Origin: Thermoplasmatales archaeon BRNA1
GTDB lineage: Archaea; Thermoplasmatota; Thermoplasmata; Methanomassiliicoccales; Methanomethylophilaceae
Reading direction: 5' to 3'
Assembly: GCA_000350305.1 (NCBI GenBank)
Contig: CP002916.1
Coordinates: 620,001 to 684,000, forward strand
DNA: 64,000 nucleotides
The notes beneath the pieces are model-generated. The model was not told the DNA's origin and did not search any database. It saw only the letters and a program-made list of their open reading frames with translations. A program made the translations under genes and the position numbers. Below are positions 37,473 through 46,849 of the stretch, in pieces (position 1 is the stretch's first letter; every line of letters starts with the position of its first letter).

Positions 37473-39782
37473 ATGAAGCTGGTGTTCGCCATCGATATCG
37501 ACTGCCCGAATTGCGCCCGCGAGGTCGAGGAGGCCATCTCCAGGATCGACGGTGTGGAGTCCGCCACCCTCTCCTTCATGGAGAAGAGGATGTTCCTGAG
37601 GATCGACGGCGGCCGCACGGAGGAGATCATGGCGGAGGTCGACAGGGTCTCCCACGCCGTCGAACCCGATTTCAGGTACTGGTCCCCGGAGGAGGAGCCG
37701 GAAGAAGAGGAGGGCGGAAGGTGGCTGATCCCGAGGATCGCCATCGGGTTCGTGTTCATGATCCTCGGCCTCCTCATGGAGTACGGGTTCCTGGATGTCG
37801 AGATCGAGGACCTCCATCTGCGCATCATCTACCTCTGTGTCCTCCTGTTCGTCGGATACAACGTCTTCATCAACGCCGCGGTGAACCTCAGGAACTCCAG
37901 GTTCCTGGACGAGAACTTCCTGATGTCGATTTCCACGCTGGGGGCCATCGCCATCGGCTACTGGACCGAGTCCGTCGCGGTCATGGTGTTCTATCTCATC
38001 GGCGAGTGGTTCGAGGGCCGTGCGGTGGACAGGACCAGGAGGGACGTGAAGGACCTCATGAACCTCAAGGTCTCCTACGCCACCGTCGTCCGTGGCGGGA
38101 AGGCGGTGAAGGTCAGCCCCCAGGACGTTAACGTAGGCGAGGCGGTCATCGTGGGGCCGGGAGAGATGGTCCCCGTGGACGGCACCGTCCTAGAGGGAGA
38201 CGGATTCGTGGATACGAAGGCCCTGACCGGGGAGTCCGTCCCCAGGCACGTCTCCCCGGAGGACCAGGTCCTCAGCGGTTACATAAACACGGAGATAGAA
38301 CTGGTCATCAGGGCGGACCGCCCATACAGCGATTCCGCCGTGAAGAGGATATTCAGGCTCATCGAGGAGTCCTCCGCGGTGAAGTCCGAGTCGGAGAAGT
38401 TCATCACCAAGTTCGCCAGGGTCTACACCCCGGCGGTGGTCATCTGTGCCATTGCGGTAGCGATCATACCCTCGATAATCTGGCCGGACTCCTGGGAGGA
38501 CTGGGTGCTCCGCTGCCTGATCTTCCTCGTGGTCTCCTGCCCGTGCGCCCTCGTCATCTCCGTGCCGCTCTCCTACTTCTGCGGCATAGGCGCTGCTTCG
38601 CGCAGGGGAATCCTCGTGAAAGGTGCCACCTACATCGAGCAGCTGTCCAAGATCAGGAACGTGGCCTTCGACAAGACCGGGACCCTCACCAAGGGCGACT
38701 TCAGCGTCGTGTCCGTGACCCCTTCGGAGGGCTTCACCGAGGAGGAGGTCGTGGACCTGGCGTTCTGCGCCGAGGCGTATTCCAACCACCCCATCGGGCG
38801 TTCCATCCGCGAATACGCGGGCAGGGACGTGGACCCGTCGAGGATCCAGAACAGCATCAACACCCCAGGTAAGGGGGTCGGCGCACAGGTCGACGAGCGC
38901 GCGGTACTGGTGGGTTCCTATTCCTTCATGACCGAGAACCAGATACAGTGCCAGCACAGGGAAATCGGCATGGGTGTGGACATCTACGTTGCCGTCGACG
39001 GAAGACACGCGGGGAACATTCTCATCTCGGATTCACTGAAGGCCGAGGCCGCCCACGCCATCGGCAGCCTCAGGACCGACGGCATCAGGACATTCATGCT
39101 GACCGGGGACACCCAGGCAAGCGCTGCGGAGATCGCCGGCACGCTGGGCGTCGACGAGTTCAGGGCGGGGATGCTCCCGGAGGACAAGACCAGGGTCCTG
39201 GACGGGATCATCCGTTCGGCCGACGGCACCACCGCATTCGTCGGGGACGGCGTCAACGACGCCCCGTCCCTCATGAGGGCCGACGTGGGAATCGCCATGG
39301 GAGGCATCGGTTCGGATGCCGCCATAGAGGCCGCCGACGTCGTCATCCTCGATGACGATCCGTACAAGGTCGTGGAGGCCAGGAGGCTCTCCGTGAAGAC
39401 TCAGAGGATCGTCATGCAGAACATCGCCATGGCGCTGATAGTCAAGTTCATCATCCTCGAATTAACCCTCATGGGGCTGGTGAACATGTGGCTCGCCATC
39501 TTCGGAGACGTCGGGGTGCTCGTGATATGCATCCTCAACGCCACCCGCGCCCTGGGAAGGATGAAGGGGGAGAGCCACAACCACAGTCTCGAGGCCGATG
39601 GGGAGGAGTGCGCCTGCGGACACGACCATCATGAGCATCACGACCACGGGCACGGTGAGTGCCATTGCCATGACCACGAATCCCATGACCACGGCGATGA
39701 AGAGTGCCAGCACCACGAACACGAGCACCGTCACGACCACGGTCGCTGCGCCTGCGGACACGACCATCACGACAAGGATTGA
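37473..39782 (+). CDS. P1B-type Zn/Cd/Pb-exporting ATPase with His-rich tail
   Basis: 769 residues from ATG 37473 (GGAGG 7 nt upstream; a GTG at 37467 is possible). N-terminal HMA domain with 'DIDCPNCAREVEEAIS' (C11-x2-C14), eight membrane helices, the 'TGES' actuator loop, the 'SCPCALV' ion channel motif, phosphorylation site 'DKTGTLT', 'NHPIGRS' and 'GDGVNDAPSL'. The last ~65 residues are an extreme His/Cys/Asp-rich tail with two 'CACGHDHH'-type blocks, probably a metal-buffering site. With the ArsR sensor and operator it forms an inducible zinc-group efflux unit. Confidence 0.95.
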   Translation: MKLVFAIDIDCPNCAREVEEAISRIDGVESATLSFMEKRMFLRIDGGRTEEIMAEVDRVSHAVEPDFRYWSPEEEPEEEEGGRWLIPRIAIGFVFMILGLLMEYGFLDVEIEDLHLRIIYLCVLLFVGYNVFINAAVNLRNSRFLDENFLMSISTLGAIAIGYWTESVAVMVFYLIGEWFEGRAVDRTRRDVKDLMNLKVSYATVVRGGKAVKVSPQDVNVGEAVIVGPGEMVPVDGTVLEGDGFVDTKALTGESVPRHVSPEDQVLSGYINTEIELVIRADRPYSDSAVKRIFRLIEESSAVKSESEKFITKFARVYTPAVVICAIAVAIIPSIIWPDSWEDWVLRCLIFLVVSCPCALVISVPLSYFCGIGAASRRGILVKGATYIEQLSKIRNVAFDKTGTLTKGDFSVVSVTPSEGFTEEEVVDLAFCAEAYSNHPIGRSIREYAGRDVDPSRIQNSINTPGKGVGAQVDERAVLVGSYSFMTENQIQCQHREIGMGVDIYVAVDGRHAGNILISDSLKAEAAHAIGSLRTDGIRTFMLTGDTQASAAEIAGTLGVDEFRAGMLPEDKTRVLDGIIRSADGTTAFVGDGVNDAPSLMRADVGIAMGGIGSDAAIEAADVVILDDDPYKVVEARRLSVKTQRIVMQNIAMALIVKFIILELTLMGLVNMWLAIFGDVGVLVICILNATRALGRMKGESHNHSLEADGEECACGHDHHEHHDHGHGECHCHDHESHDHGDEECQHHEHEHRHDHGRCACGHDHHDKD

Positions 39783-39820
39783 TTAACCGTCCCAAGCGGA
39801 AAGCCCCTCTGGCTCCCACA

Positions 39821-39830
39821 GTATAAATAA
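39821..39830 (+). promoter_or_regulatory. TATA box of the Hsp70/GTPase operon
   Basis: AGTATAAATA lies 33-42 nt upstream of the first start codon (39863), in an otherwise GC-rich gap. It is the only clear promoter before the next 8.6 kb of tightly spaced genes, which supports a single transcript. Confidence 0.6.
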
Positions 39831-39862
39831 TCGCGAGACTATCCCCTTCACGGGATGCACAA

Positions 39863-41890
39863 ATGAAGGTGGGTATAGACCTAGGTACGACCTACTCGGT
39901 GGTCGCCAGATACAACCCAGCAACCTCCTCGGCGGACATCATTCCGAACGGCGAGGGGAAGGACCTCACGCCGTCGGTCATATGTTTCATGGACGGGGAC
40001 GTCCTCATCGGAGACGATGCCAAACGCATGCAGATGGGAGGGGCGGGGGAGATCGCCTCCACCTTCAAGCGCGGCATCGGGAACCCCAACTTCTTCATCG
40101 ACTGCAATTCCGAACACTACAGCGCCGAGGACCTCTCGGCCATCATGTACCGCCACCTCGCCGAATCCGCGGAGGAGTCCGCCGGGGAGAAGATCGACGG
40201 TGCGATCATCACGGTCCCCGCCTACTTCAACGACATCCAGAGGAAGGCGACCATCAGCGCCGCGCAGACCGCGGGCATCAAGGTCCTGAAGATCATGAAC
40301 GAGCCCACCGCGGCCGCCATCTACTACGGCTACAGGCACTCGGCGGACAAGACCCTCATGGTGTACGACCTCGGGGGCGGGACGTTCGACGTCACCATCG
40401 TCAAGGTCACCGAGGGGAGGATAGACGTCCTCGGAACCGCAGGGAACCACATCCTCGGCGGGAAGGACTGGGACGAGGTGCTCATGAACATGGTCTGCGA
40501 CAGGTTCGCCGACGAGTTCGGCGCGGATCCCCGCAACGACACCGTCGCACGCGAGGAGATCCTCGCCCAGTGCGAATCGTTCAAGAAACTGCTCTCCACG
40601 TCCGGCGTCATCCGCATCCCGGTGTCCTTCGCCGGGAACGACGGGGAGTATTCCGTCACCCGGGAGGAGTACGAGGCGAAGACCGCCTACCTCATCACCG
40701 CCACCGATGCCGTGGTCGATTCCGTCCTGGATGACCTGCACCTCGCCCCCGCCGCCGTGGACGAGGTCCTCCTAGTTGGCGGTTCCACCAGGATGCCCCA
40801 GGTGGAGCACCACCTGAGGAGGCAGGGATTCACCAACATCAAATCGCACAGGGACACCGACCTTGCCGTGGCGAAGGGCGCGGCGCTTTCCGCCGAGTTG
40901 TTCAGCGGTTCCGCCACGGGGCTCAGGGACATCGTCGTGAACGACGTCACCTCCCACAGCCTCGGCATGCTCTCCATCGGCCCGGACCACCGCAGCTACG
41001 TCAACGAGATCATGATCGAGAGGAACTCCCCGGTCCCGGTGTCGAAGACCAAGGCCTACCGCATCGAGGAGGACAACCTCACCGACATCATCGAGGTGTT
41101 CATCCTACAGGGGGAGAGCACGGTCCCCGCCGACTGCACGGTCATCGGCAAGGAGGTCATCACCGGCTTCGAGAACAACGGCCGCGGCCTCAACATCAGC
41201 ATCACATTCTCGTACGACGAGAACGGCGTCGTGCACGTCTCCGCCCGCAACGGGAACCAGGACCTCTCCATCATCACCGAGTCCCTGCCCTCCGACATGG
41301 GGTGGATGGCCAAGACCCCCTCTGAGAGGAAGACCAACGACAGGGTCGCCAAGAACATCGCCATCTGCGTGGACCTCTCCCGCAGCATGGGGGAGAACCT
41401 GGAGGGCGTCAAGGACGCCATCCGCAACTTCGTCCTCAGCCTCGCCGGGGACTTCACCAAATTCGCGCTCATAGGCTTCGGGGACCGCACCCACGTCATC
41501 AGCCCCCTCTCGTCCGACCCCGACGACATCCGCAACGCGGTCGAGAGGCTGAAGCTCAACCGCATGGGGAGGGGGACGGACGCCAACCCCGTCGACACCA
41601 TCAGGGAGATCCTGTCCGGGGAGAAGGGCGCCAGGGTCGGCGTCATCCTCACAGACGGTATCTGGGGGAGCCGCGACGAGGCGGTGGAATCCGCACGCGA
41701 GTGCAGGGCGGAGAAGATCAACCTCGTGGCCGTGTGGTTCGGCGACGCCGACTACTCCTTCCTGAAACAGATAGCGACCATCGAGGAGAATGCGATGTAC
41801 ACCACCCTCAGCAACCTCGGGAAGACCGTAAGCACCATAGCCACGGCCATACGCGACACCCCCGACGGTCTCATGGAGAGATTCAGATGA
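39863..41890 (+). CDS. Hsp70-family protein fused to a C-terminal VWA domain
   Basis: 675 residues. The ATPase half has phosphate-1 'GIDLGTTYSVVARY', phosphate-2 'YDLGGGTFDVTIVKV' and adenosine motif 'LLVGGSTRMPQVE'. A beta-sandwich substrate-binding region follows (about 370-485), but the helical lid is replaced from about residue 495 by a von Willebrand A domain. That domain has a complete MIDAS: 'DLSRSMG' (DxSxS), 'GRGTDANP' and 'LTDGIWG'. Hsp70 gives ATP-driven client binding and VWA gives metal-dependent protein docking. First gene of a five-gene operon; its stop overlaps the next start (ATGA). Client unknown. Confidence 0.92.
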   Translation: MKVGIDLGTTYSVVARYNPATSSADIIPNGEGKDLTPSVICFMDGDVLIGDDAKRMQMGGAGEIASTFKRGIGNPNFFIDCNSEHYSAEDLSAIMYRHLAESAEESAGEKIDGAIITVPAYFNDIQRKATISAAQTAGIKVLKIMNEPTAAAIYYGYRHSADKTLMVYDLGGGTFDVTIVKVTEGRIDVLGTAGNHILGGKDWDEVLMNMVCDRFADEFGADPRNDTVAREEILAQCESFKKLLSTSGVIRIPVSFAGNDGEYSVTREEYEAKTAYLITATDAVVDSVLDDLHLAPAAVDEVLLVGGSTRMPQVEHHLRRQGFTNIKSHRDTDLAVAKGAALSAELFSGSATGLRDIVVNDVTSHSLGMLSIGPDHRSYVNEIMIERNSPVPVSKTKAYRIEEDNLTDIIEVFILQGESTVPADCTVIGKEVITGFENNGRGLNISITFSYDENGVVHVSARNGNQDLSIITESLPSDMGWMAKTPSERKTNDRVAKNIAICVDLSRSMGENLEGVKDAIRNFVLSLAGDFTKFALIGFGDRTHVISPLSSDPDDIRNAVERLKLNRMGRGTDANPVDTIREILSGEKGARVGVILTDGIWGSRDEAVESARECRAEKINLVAVWFGDADYSFLKQIATIEENAMYTTLSNLGKTVSTIATAIRDTPDGLMERFR

Positions 41891-44800
41891 ACGACCAGAA
41901 CCGCGACAACTTCTGCTACCTCCTCGGACTGAACCCGTTCAGGGAGGACCGCTACGAGCAGGCCGACATAGTGAAGGCCATCGACTCCAGGAAATCCAAG
42001 TGGGAGTCCGCCACCAAGGCCAACCGCGGCGGCAGCAAGGCCGTTTACACCGCATACGTCTGCCTCGACCTCGTGCCGGAGATGCGCCGCGTCATGGACA
42101 ACAAGGTCCTCCGCCACAACGAGTTCGAGGACGCCAGGAAGATCCTGAGGGCGAAGGCATCCCGCCTCATCCGCTCCTCCGTGGTGTTTAGGAACGGAGC
42201 CATCTCGATATGCCCCAGCGCGATCCGCAACCTGATGAAGGCCGTCGCCTGGGAGAACGTGGAGGAGGACACCCTCATAGAGGCCTCCGGCATCAGCAAC
42301 ACCCCCCTCCCCAGAGTCGTGGACGCCCAGGTCATCAACTGCTTCGAGGCGCTGAACGACATCGGGCTGTGGCATCCCTACGACTTCGTCAACCGCATAA
42401 TATCCATCCCGTCGCTCGCCGTGGAGGCGAACACCCTCGACGAGTTCTCCTCCTACGACGACTTCCGCGGGTCGTTCAAGACCGTCTACAACCGCCTGAG
42501 CTCGGTCTCCCCGGGGAAGGTCCGCAACCAGGACGCGTACATCAACGTCGGCAGGTCTCTGAACCTCGTGCAGACCGACGAGCAGATCGGGTCCCTCATC
42601 GCCTACTGCAGGTGCCGCCTCTCCCTGAAGCCGGTGCTCACCATGATGGACGACGACTCCGGTCAGCCCTTCGACCACGGCTACATCGACAACATCATAG
42701 ACACGTTCGTCTCCGGCAGGGACCTCGACGAGGACCTCGCCGTATACATCCTTGAGGACTACTGCCTCCGCAAGGGGTATCCCGCCAACTTCTCGGGGAA
42801 GGACAGCGGCCTCGCCGTCTGCCCCTCCTGCACCGCGATGATCCCCTCCTCGGACAGCCTGTTCTTCTGTCCGGTCTGCGGTTCCCCCGTGCGCACGATG
42901 TGCCCGGTCTGCGGGAAGATACAGGCCGCCGGGAACAGGAACTGCTCCGGATGCGGTTCCAACCTGTCCGAGAGCCGCACCGAGGCCGAGAAGATGGACT
43001 CCAGGGTACGCTCGTACATCTCCGTCGGGGAGGTGGAGAGCGCCAAGAACCAGCTCTCGGACCTTAAGGCGAAGTACCCCAGGTACGGGCAGAACGAGGA
43101 GCTCTCGGACCTGGTCTCCAGCACCGACGGCAGGCTCGCCTGCATCCGGTCGAGGGTCTCCGAGGACAGCATCGCACGCAACCTCTACGACCTCAAGACC
43201 TGCGTGGAGGAGTCCCTGTCCGACTTCCCCGACCTCCTCTCCGACGGGGAGATCAGGAACCGCTACGACGAGGCGTGCTCCAAGGTGTCCGAGGCGGACG
43301 CCCTCTGCGTACAGGCCGCATCGAAGAGCGGGGAGGAGGCCACCGAGCTCTACATCCGCGCCTCCGCGATCTGCCCCGACCACCCCGACGCGGTCTCCCA
43401 GCTGAAGGGACGCCCGCCGGAGGGCCCCGCCGACGCCAGCGCGGAAGCGCGTTCCGACTGCGTCATCCTAAGGTACGCCGTGCCGGAGGAGAGGAGGGGC
43501 ATGACCTTCTGCATCTACCGCGGCAGCGGCGCCTACCCCGAGGTCGACCAGTCCACCGTCCCCCTCGCCGAGACCGACAGGGGTGCGTTCTCGGACAACA
43601 CCCCCGATCCGGGCATCGCTTATTTCTACCGCATCTACTCCAAACGCTGGGGGGTGCTCTCCCGCGAGTACGCCGAGTGCGGACCCGCCATGGTGGTCAG
43701 GGAGGTCACCAACGTCACCATCACCCCCGTCGAGGACGGGTTCGTCATCAGATACCTCGTGCCCTCCGGATGCACCCGCGTCAGGGTCTGGAGGAAGGAG
43801 GGCGGCACCCCTGCCGGGGAGGGGGAAGAGACGGAGATTGCCGATACAGGCAGCGGCGTGTTCGAGGATCACGGGCTCCGCGGGGGGCAGGTGTACAGCT
43901 ACCTGTTCGTCGCCGAGTACGAGTACGACGGGGACGTCGAGAGGTCCCTCGGGACGGTGTTCAACTGCGAGACCCCCCTGTACCCCGACCCCGTCGACGA
44001 CATGGTCATCAGGTGGAACAAGGAGGACGGGACCTACACCGCCAGGTGGTCTCGCACCGAACGCGTGGACCTCTACTGCTCCCAGAAACGTCCCCAGATG
44101 TTCGGACGCACCGCATCGCTGGAGGACCTAGGGAGATGGATGTCCAAGATCGTCCCGCTCGAGACCTTCGCCGGAGGGTGCACCTTCGCGTTGGAACCCG
44201 GGTCGGCGGTCTATGTCTATCCGGTCATCCCCGTCGGGGAGACCGGCGTCAGGGGGACCGAGAGCCTGGTCGCAAACCTCCGTCCGTTCAGGGATGTGGA
44301 GAAGAAGCTGGATGGCGGCGACTGCCTGCTGACCGCCACCTGGCCGGACGGCGCCGGGGAGGCGGTCATACTCATCAACGGCGCGGACGACGACCCCTCC
44401 GCCGAGAAGGTCACCGTCACCCGCGAGGAGTACGAACAGAAGGGATACGTCCGCGTGCCCATGAAGGGCGCCAGCAGGCGCACCATTTCCATGTTCGCAG
44501 TGTACGACGTGGAGGGCGAGAGGATGAGGTCCATAGGGATCAGCACCGACGTGTGGTCCGGGACCTACCGCAAGGTCGCCTATTCCCTCAGGTCCGACCC
44601 CGTCAAAGGGGAGAACGGCAGGATGAGGGTGCACGTAAGGATAGAGTGCCAGGGTGCCGTGAGCGTACCCCGCTGCGTCATGGTCCTGGTCCCCGAGGGC
44701 ATCCCACTCAAGATGAACGACGGGGAGATCGTCTGGGAGTCCGAGGACCCAATGGTCCTGAAGGACGGCCGCTACGAGGGCGACTTCGTCCTGGAGAAGG

Positions 44801-44892
44801 ACAGGTCCGCCCTGGACAGGATGAGGCCGTTCTTCCCGCGGAAGGAGGACTACAGCCGCTTCAGGTTCGTCCACCCGCTCAGGAGGCTGTGA
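41887..44892 (+). CDS. J-like / zinc-ribbon / beta-repeat scaffold protein
   Basis: 1001 residues from ATG 41887, overlapping the upstream stop. The N-terminus ('FCYLLGLNPFREDRYEQADI', about 9-28, then 'VKAIDSRKSKWES') has the shape of a J-domain-like helical hairpin but lacks HPD. Residues about 310-360 form paired zinc ribbons ('CPSCTAMIP', 'CPVCGSPVRTMCPVCGK', 'CSGCG'). A helical stretch follows (360-510), then beta-rich FN3-like units to the end with repeated 'GxxYxYxxxxEY' strands. No catalytic motif found. Likely the scaffold that links the Hsp70s to the GTPase. I recognise no named family for the whole protein. Confidence 0.75.
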   Translation: MNDQNRDNFCYLLGLNPFREDRYEQADIVKAIDSRKSKWESATKANRGGSKAVYTAYVCLDLVPEMRRVMDNKVLRHNEFEDARKILRAKASRLIRSSVVFRNGAISICPSAIRNLMKAVAWENVEEDTLIEASGISNTPLPRVVDAQVINCFEALNDIGLWHPYDFVNRIISIPSLAVEANTLDEFSSYDDFRGSFKTVYNRLSSVSPGKVRNQDAYINVGRSLNLVQTDEQIGSLIAYCRCRLSLKPVLTMMDDDSGQPFDHGYIDNIIDTFVSGRDLDEDLAVYILEDYCLRKGYPANFSGKDSGLAVCPSCTAMIPSSDSLFFCPVCGSPVRTMCPVCGKIQAAGNRNCSGCGSNLSESRTEAEKMDSRVRSYISVGEVESAKNQLSDLKAKYPRYGQNEELSDLVSSTDGRLACIRSRVSEDSIARNLYDLKTCVEESLSDFPDLLSDGEIRNRYDEACSKVSEADALCVQAASKSGEEATELYIRASAICPDHPDAVSQLKGRPPEGPADASAEARSDCVILRYAVPEERRGMTFCIYRGSGAYPEVDQSTVPLAETDRGAFSDNTPDPGIAYFYRIYSKRWGVLSREYAECGPAMVVREVTNVTITPVEDGFVIRYLVPSGCTRVRVWRKEGGTPAGEGEETEIADTGSGVFEDHGLRGGQVYSYLFVAEYEYDGDVERSLGTVFNCETPLYPDPVDDMVIRWNKEDGTYTARWSRTERVDLYCSQKRPQMFGRTASLEDLGRWMSKIVPLETFAGGCTFALEPGSAVYVYPVIPVGETGVRGTESLVANLRPFRDVEKKLDGGDCLLTATWPDGAGEAVILINGADDDPSAEKVTVTREEYEQKGYVRVPMKGASRRTISMFAVYDVEGERMRSIGISTDVWSGTYRKVAYSLRSDPVKGENGRMRVHVRIECQGAVSVPRCVMVLVPEGIPLKMNDGEIVWESEDPMVLKDGRYEGDFVLEKDRSALDRMRPFFPRKEDYSRFRFVHPLRRL

Positions 44893-44893
44893 A

Positions 44894-46135
44894 ATGTCGA
44901 AGAAACCCGCCAAGTACATCTGTCCGTTCTGCTTCGGAACGGTCTCCATGGACCGCATCCACTACGTGTGCGCGGATACCGCCTGTACCCTCAAGTTCCT
45001 CGAGAAGGCCAACGACGCGGAGAAGAGGAGGTACGTCTCCGACGCCCACCCCGGACAGGAGGTGGATGTCGAGAGGTCGCTGTACATGGACCTGGACCCC
45101 AGGGGCCCCGAGGCCGTGGCCACCTCCCACCACATCTCCAGGAACTCCCGCGACGGGAGATGCGAGATCTGCGGGCAGCCCGCCTATCTGAGGCTGTGCC
45201 CCATCTGCCACAACCCCATCCCGCCGGATGCGGAGGAGAACGGCAGCAGCATCTACGTCGTACTGGGTTCCGCCAGGACGGGTAAGAGCCACTACCTGGC
45301 GGTGCTGGTCAACACCCTCATGCACTCCTTCAGCGCGGAGTTCGGGACGGAACTGAAGCCCGCGTCCCAGAGGACTGTGTCGAAGTATCAGAACTGCTAC
45401 TACAAGCGTCTGTTCCAGGACGGCATGGAGCTGGAGCCCACCCCCTCCTACGATACCGACAGACAGTCCCGCGAACCCATGATCTACTACCTCTCCCACG
45501 GGGAGGGGGAGGAGCGGAAAACCCACACCCTGGCACTGTTCGATACCGCGGGCAGCGACCTGGATTCCACCAACAAGCTCATGTCCCTCAACATAGGCTC
45601 GTTCATCGCAGGCGCAGGAGGGATCGTTTTCCTCATCGACCCGCTCCAGGTGAAGGCGATCAACGAGCGCCTGAGAGTGGACGGCAAACCGGTCCCGGCC
45701 GACGACACCGAGGACCGTCTCAGATACATCGCCGACCTGGTGCGCATGAAGAACAAGCTGCGCCCGGGCAAGAAGATAGACGTCCCCCTGGCCGTCGTGC
45801 TCACCAAGGTGGACCTCCTCATGAAGGTCCCGGAGAACGATGAGGAGGACAGGATAGTGTTCGGCCCCGAATCCTCCCTCCACGTGGAGAGGGAGAAGGG
45901 CGTCTTCGACAGGGTGAACATGAACGAGGTCAGCGCCGAGGTGGAGGAATACCTCCGCCGCACCGTGGGCCAGGGGTTCGTGGACACCGTAAACGCATTC
46001 TCGGATCACGAGTACTTCGCGGTCTCGGCCCTGGGCAAGAGCCCGGTGAACGGCGCGGTGCCGAAGGGCATCTCCCCGTTCAGGGTCGAGGACCCCTTCA
46101 TATGGCTGCTAATGGGCGGCGCAAGGAGGAATTGA
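44894..46135 (+). CDS. Zinc-ribbon P-loop GTPase (TRAFAC-like, double-GTPase-2 type)
   Basis: 413 residues, 1 nt after the scaffold gene, with AGGAGG 7 nt upstream. Two zinc ribbons precede the GTPase: 'CPFCFGTVSMDRIHYVC' (about 10-26) and 'CEICGQPAYLRLCPICHN' (about 91-108). G1 is 'GSARTGKSHY', G3 'DTAGSDLDS' and G4 'TKVDLL', with a long insert between G1 and G3. The layout resembles GTPases described in prokaryotic multi-component conflict or signalling modules, though I cannot confirm the subfamily without a profile search. A strong SD for the next gene lies in its last codons. Confidence 0.82.
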   Translation: MSKKPAKYICPFCFGTVSMDRIHYVCADTACTLKFLEKANDAEKRRYVSDAHPGQEVDVERSLYMDLDPRGPEAVATSHHISRNSRDGRCEICGQPAYLRLCPICHNPIPPDAEENGSSIYVVLGSARTGKSHYLAVLVNTLMHSFSAEFGTELKPASQRTVSKYQNCYYKRLFQDGMELEPTPSYDTDRQSREPMIYYLSHGEGEERKTHTLALFDTAGSDLDSTNKLMSLNIGSFIAGAGGIVFLIDPLQVKAINERLRVDGKPVPADDTEDRLRYIADLVRMKNKLRPGKKIDVPLAVVLTKVDLLMKVPENDEEDRIVFGPESSLHVEREKGVFDRVNMNEVSAEVEEYLRRTVGQGFVDTVNAFSDHEYFAVSALGKSPVNGAVPKGISPFRVEDPFIWLLMGGARRN

Positions 46136-46136
46136 T

Positions 46137-46811
46137 ACGGCAGAGAAACAGCAGCAGACAATCGACGGCGGAGCGCCGGCGGAGAAACCGAAGAAGAAGC
46201 CGGCCGCGAGGATCACCATGTCCTCGCTCGACGAGAAATACAACGGTATCCTGGAGCTCCTCCGCGAGAACGGCACCAAGCTCGACGACATCGTGATCGC
46301 GAGCGGCAACGCGAACGCATCCGGCATTCAGCAGGCGCCCGCGGCACCCGCACCCGCCGGGGACACCCAGTACATGACGTCGAGGGAGCAGTTCGAGAGC
46401 TACCAGAAGGTCATCAACCGCCGCGACGGCGAGTTCGCCGAAAAGCAGTTCATGCATCTCCTGGAGCAGCTGTGCCTCCTGAGGGAGGACTTCCTCAAGC
46501 TCTGCAGCGGGATGCAGACCAAGATAGACACCTTCTCCGCATCGGACGTCCTCGCATCGTTCCGCGCATACGGCGTGGACATCGAGAACATGCTCACCGA
46601 CGCGGGAGTGAAATTCGGCACCTTCGGGAACCCCGGTTCCCAGGTGGACACCAACAACCAGAGGATAGTCTCCGTCGTCCCGACGTCGGACCCCTCCCGC
46701 AACGGGGTGGTGGCCCAGAGGCTCTCCAGCGGATACCAGTACCAGGGACGCACCATAGTGAAGGAGAAGGTGACGGTCTACCGCACCGCTTCCGCACAGG
46801 AGAAGGCATGA
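46137..46811 (+). CDS. GrpE-like nucleotide-exchange factor with apparent ACG start
   Basis: The frame is open upstream of the first ATG (46218), and 'AEKQQQTIDGG' continues back to an ACG at 46137, placed 7 nt after AAGGAGG. ATG 46218 has no SD. An ACG start, or a mutated ATG, gives 224 residues. The N-terminus is Lys/Pro/Ala-rich. A long helix (about 60-125) leads to a GrpE-like beta domain: 'GVKFGTFGNPGSQVDTNNQR', 'IVSVVPTSDPSRNGVVAQRL', 'GYQYQGRTIVKEKVTVYR'. GrpE releases ADP from Hsp70, which fits its place between two Hsp70 genes. Confidence 0.78.
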   Translation, partial: TAEKQQQTIDGGAPAEKPKKKPAARITMSSLDEKYNGILELLRENGTKLDDIVIASGNANASGIQQAPAAPAPAGDTQYMTSREQFESYQKVINRRDGEFAEKQFMHLLEQLCLLREDFLKLCSGMQTKIDTFSASDVLASFRAYGVDIENMLTDAGVKFGTFGNPGSQVDTNNQRIVSVVPTSDPSRNGVVAQRLSSGYQYQGRTIVKEKVTVYRTASAQEKA

Positions 46812-46846
46812 AACTACAAATCACCAAGAGAGAAAGGATGGGATAA
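46808..46846 (+). CDS. 12-codon micro-ORF between grpE-like and hsp70 genes
   Basis: An ATG overlaps the grpE-like stop (ATGA) and opens a frame for 'MKLQITKRERMG' ending at TAA, 4 nt before the next ATG (46850). It could merely couple translation across the gap. No independent support for a functional peptide. Confidence 0.25.
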   Translation: MKLQITKRERMG

Positions 46847-46849
46847 AGG

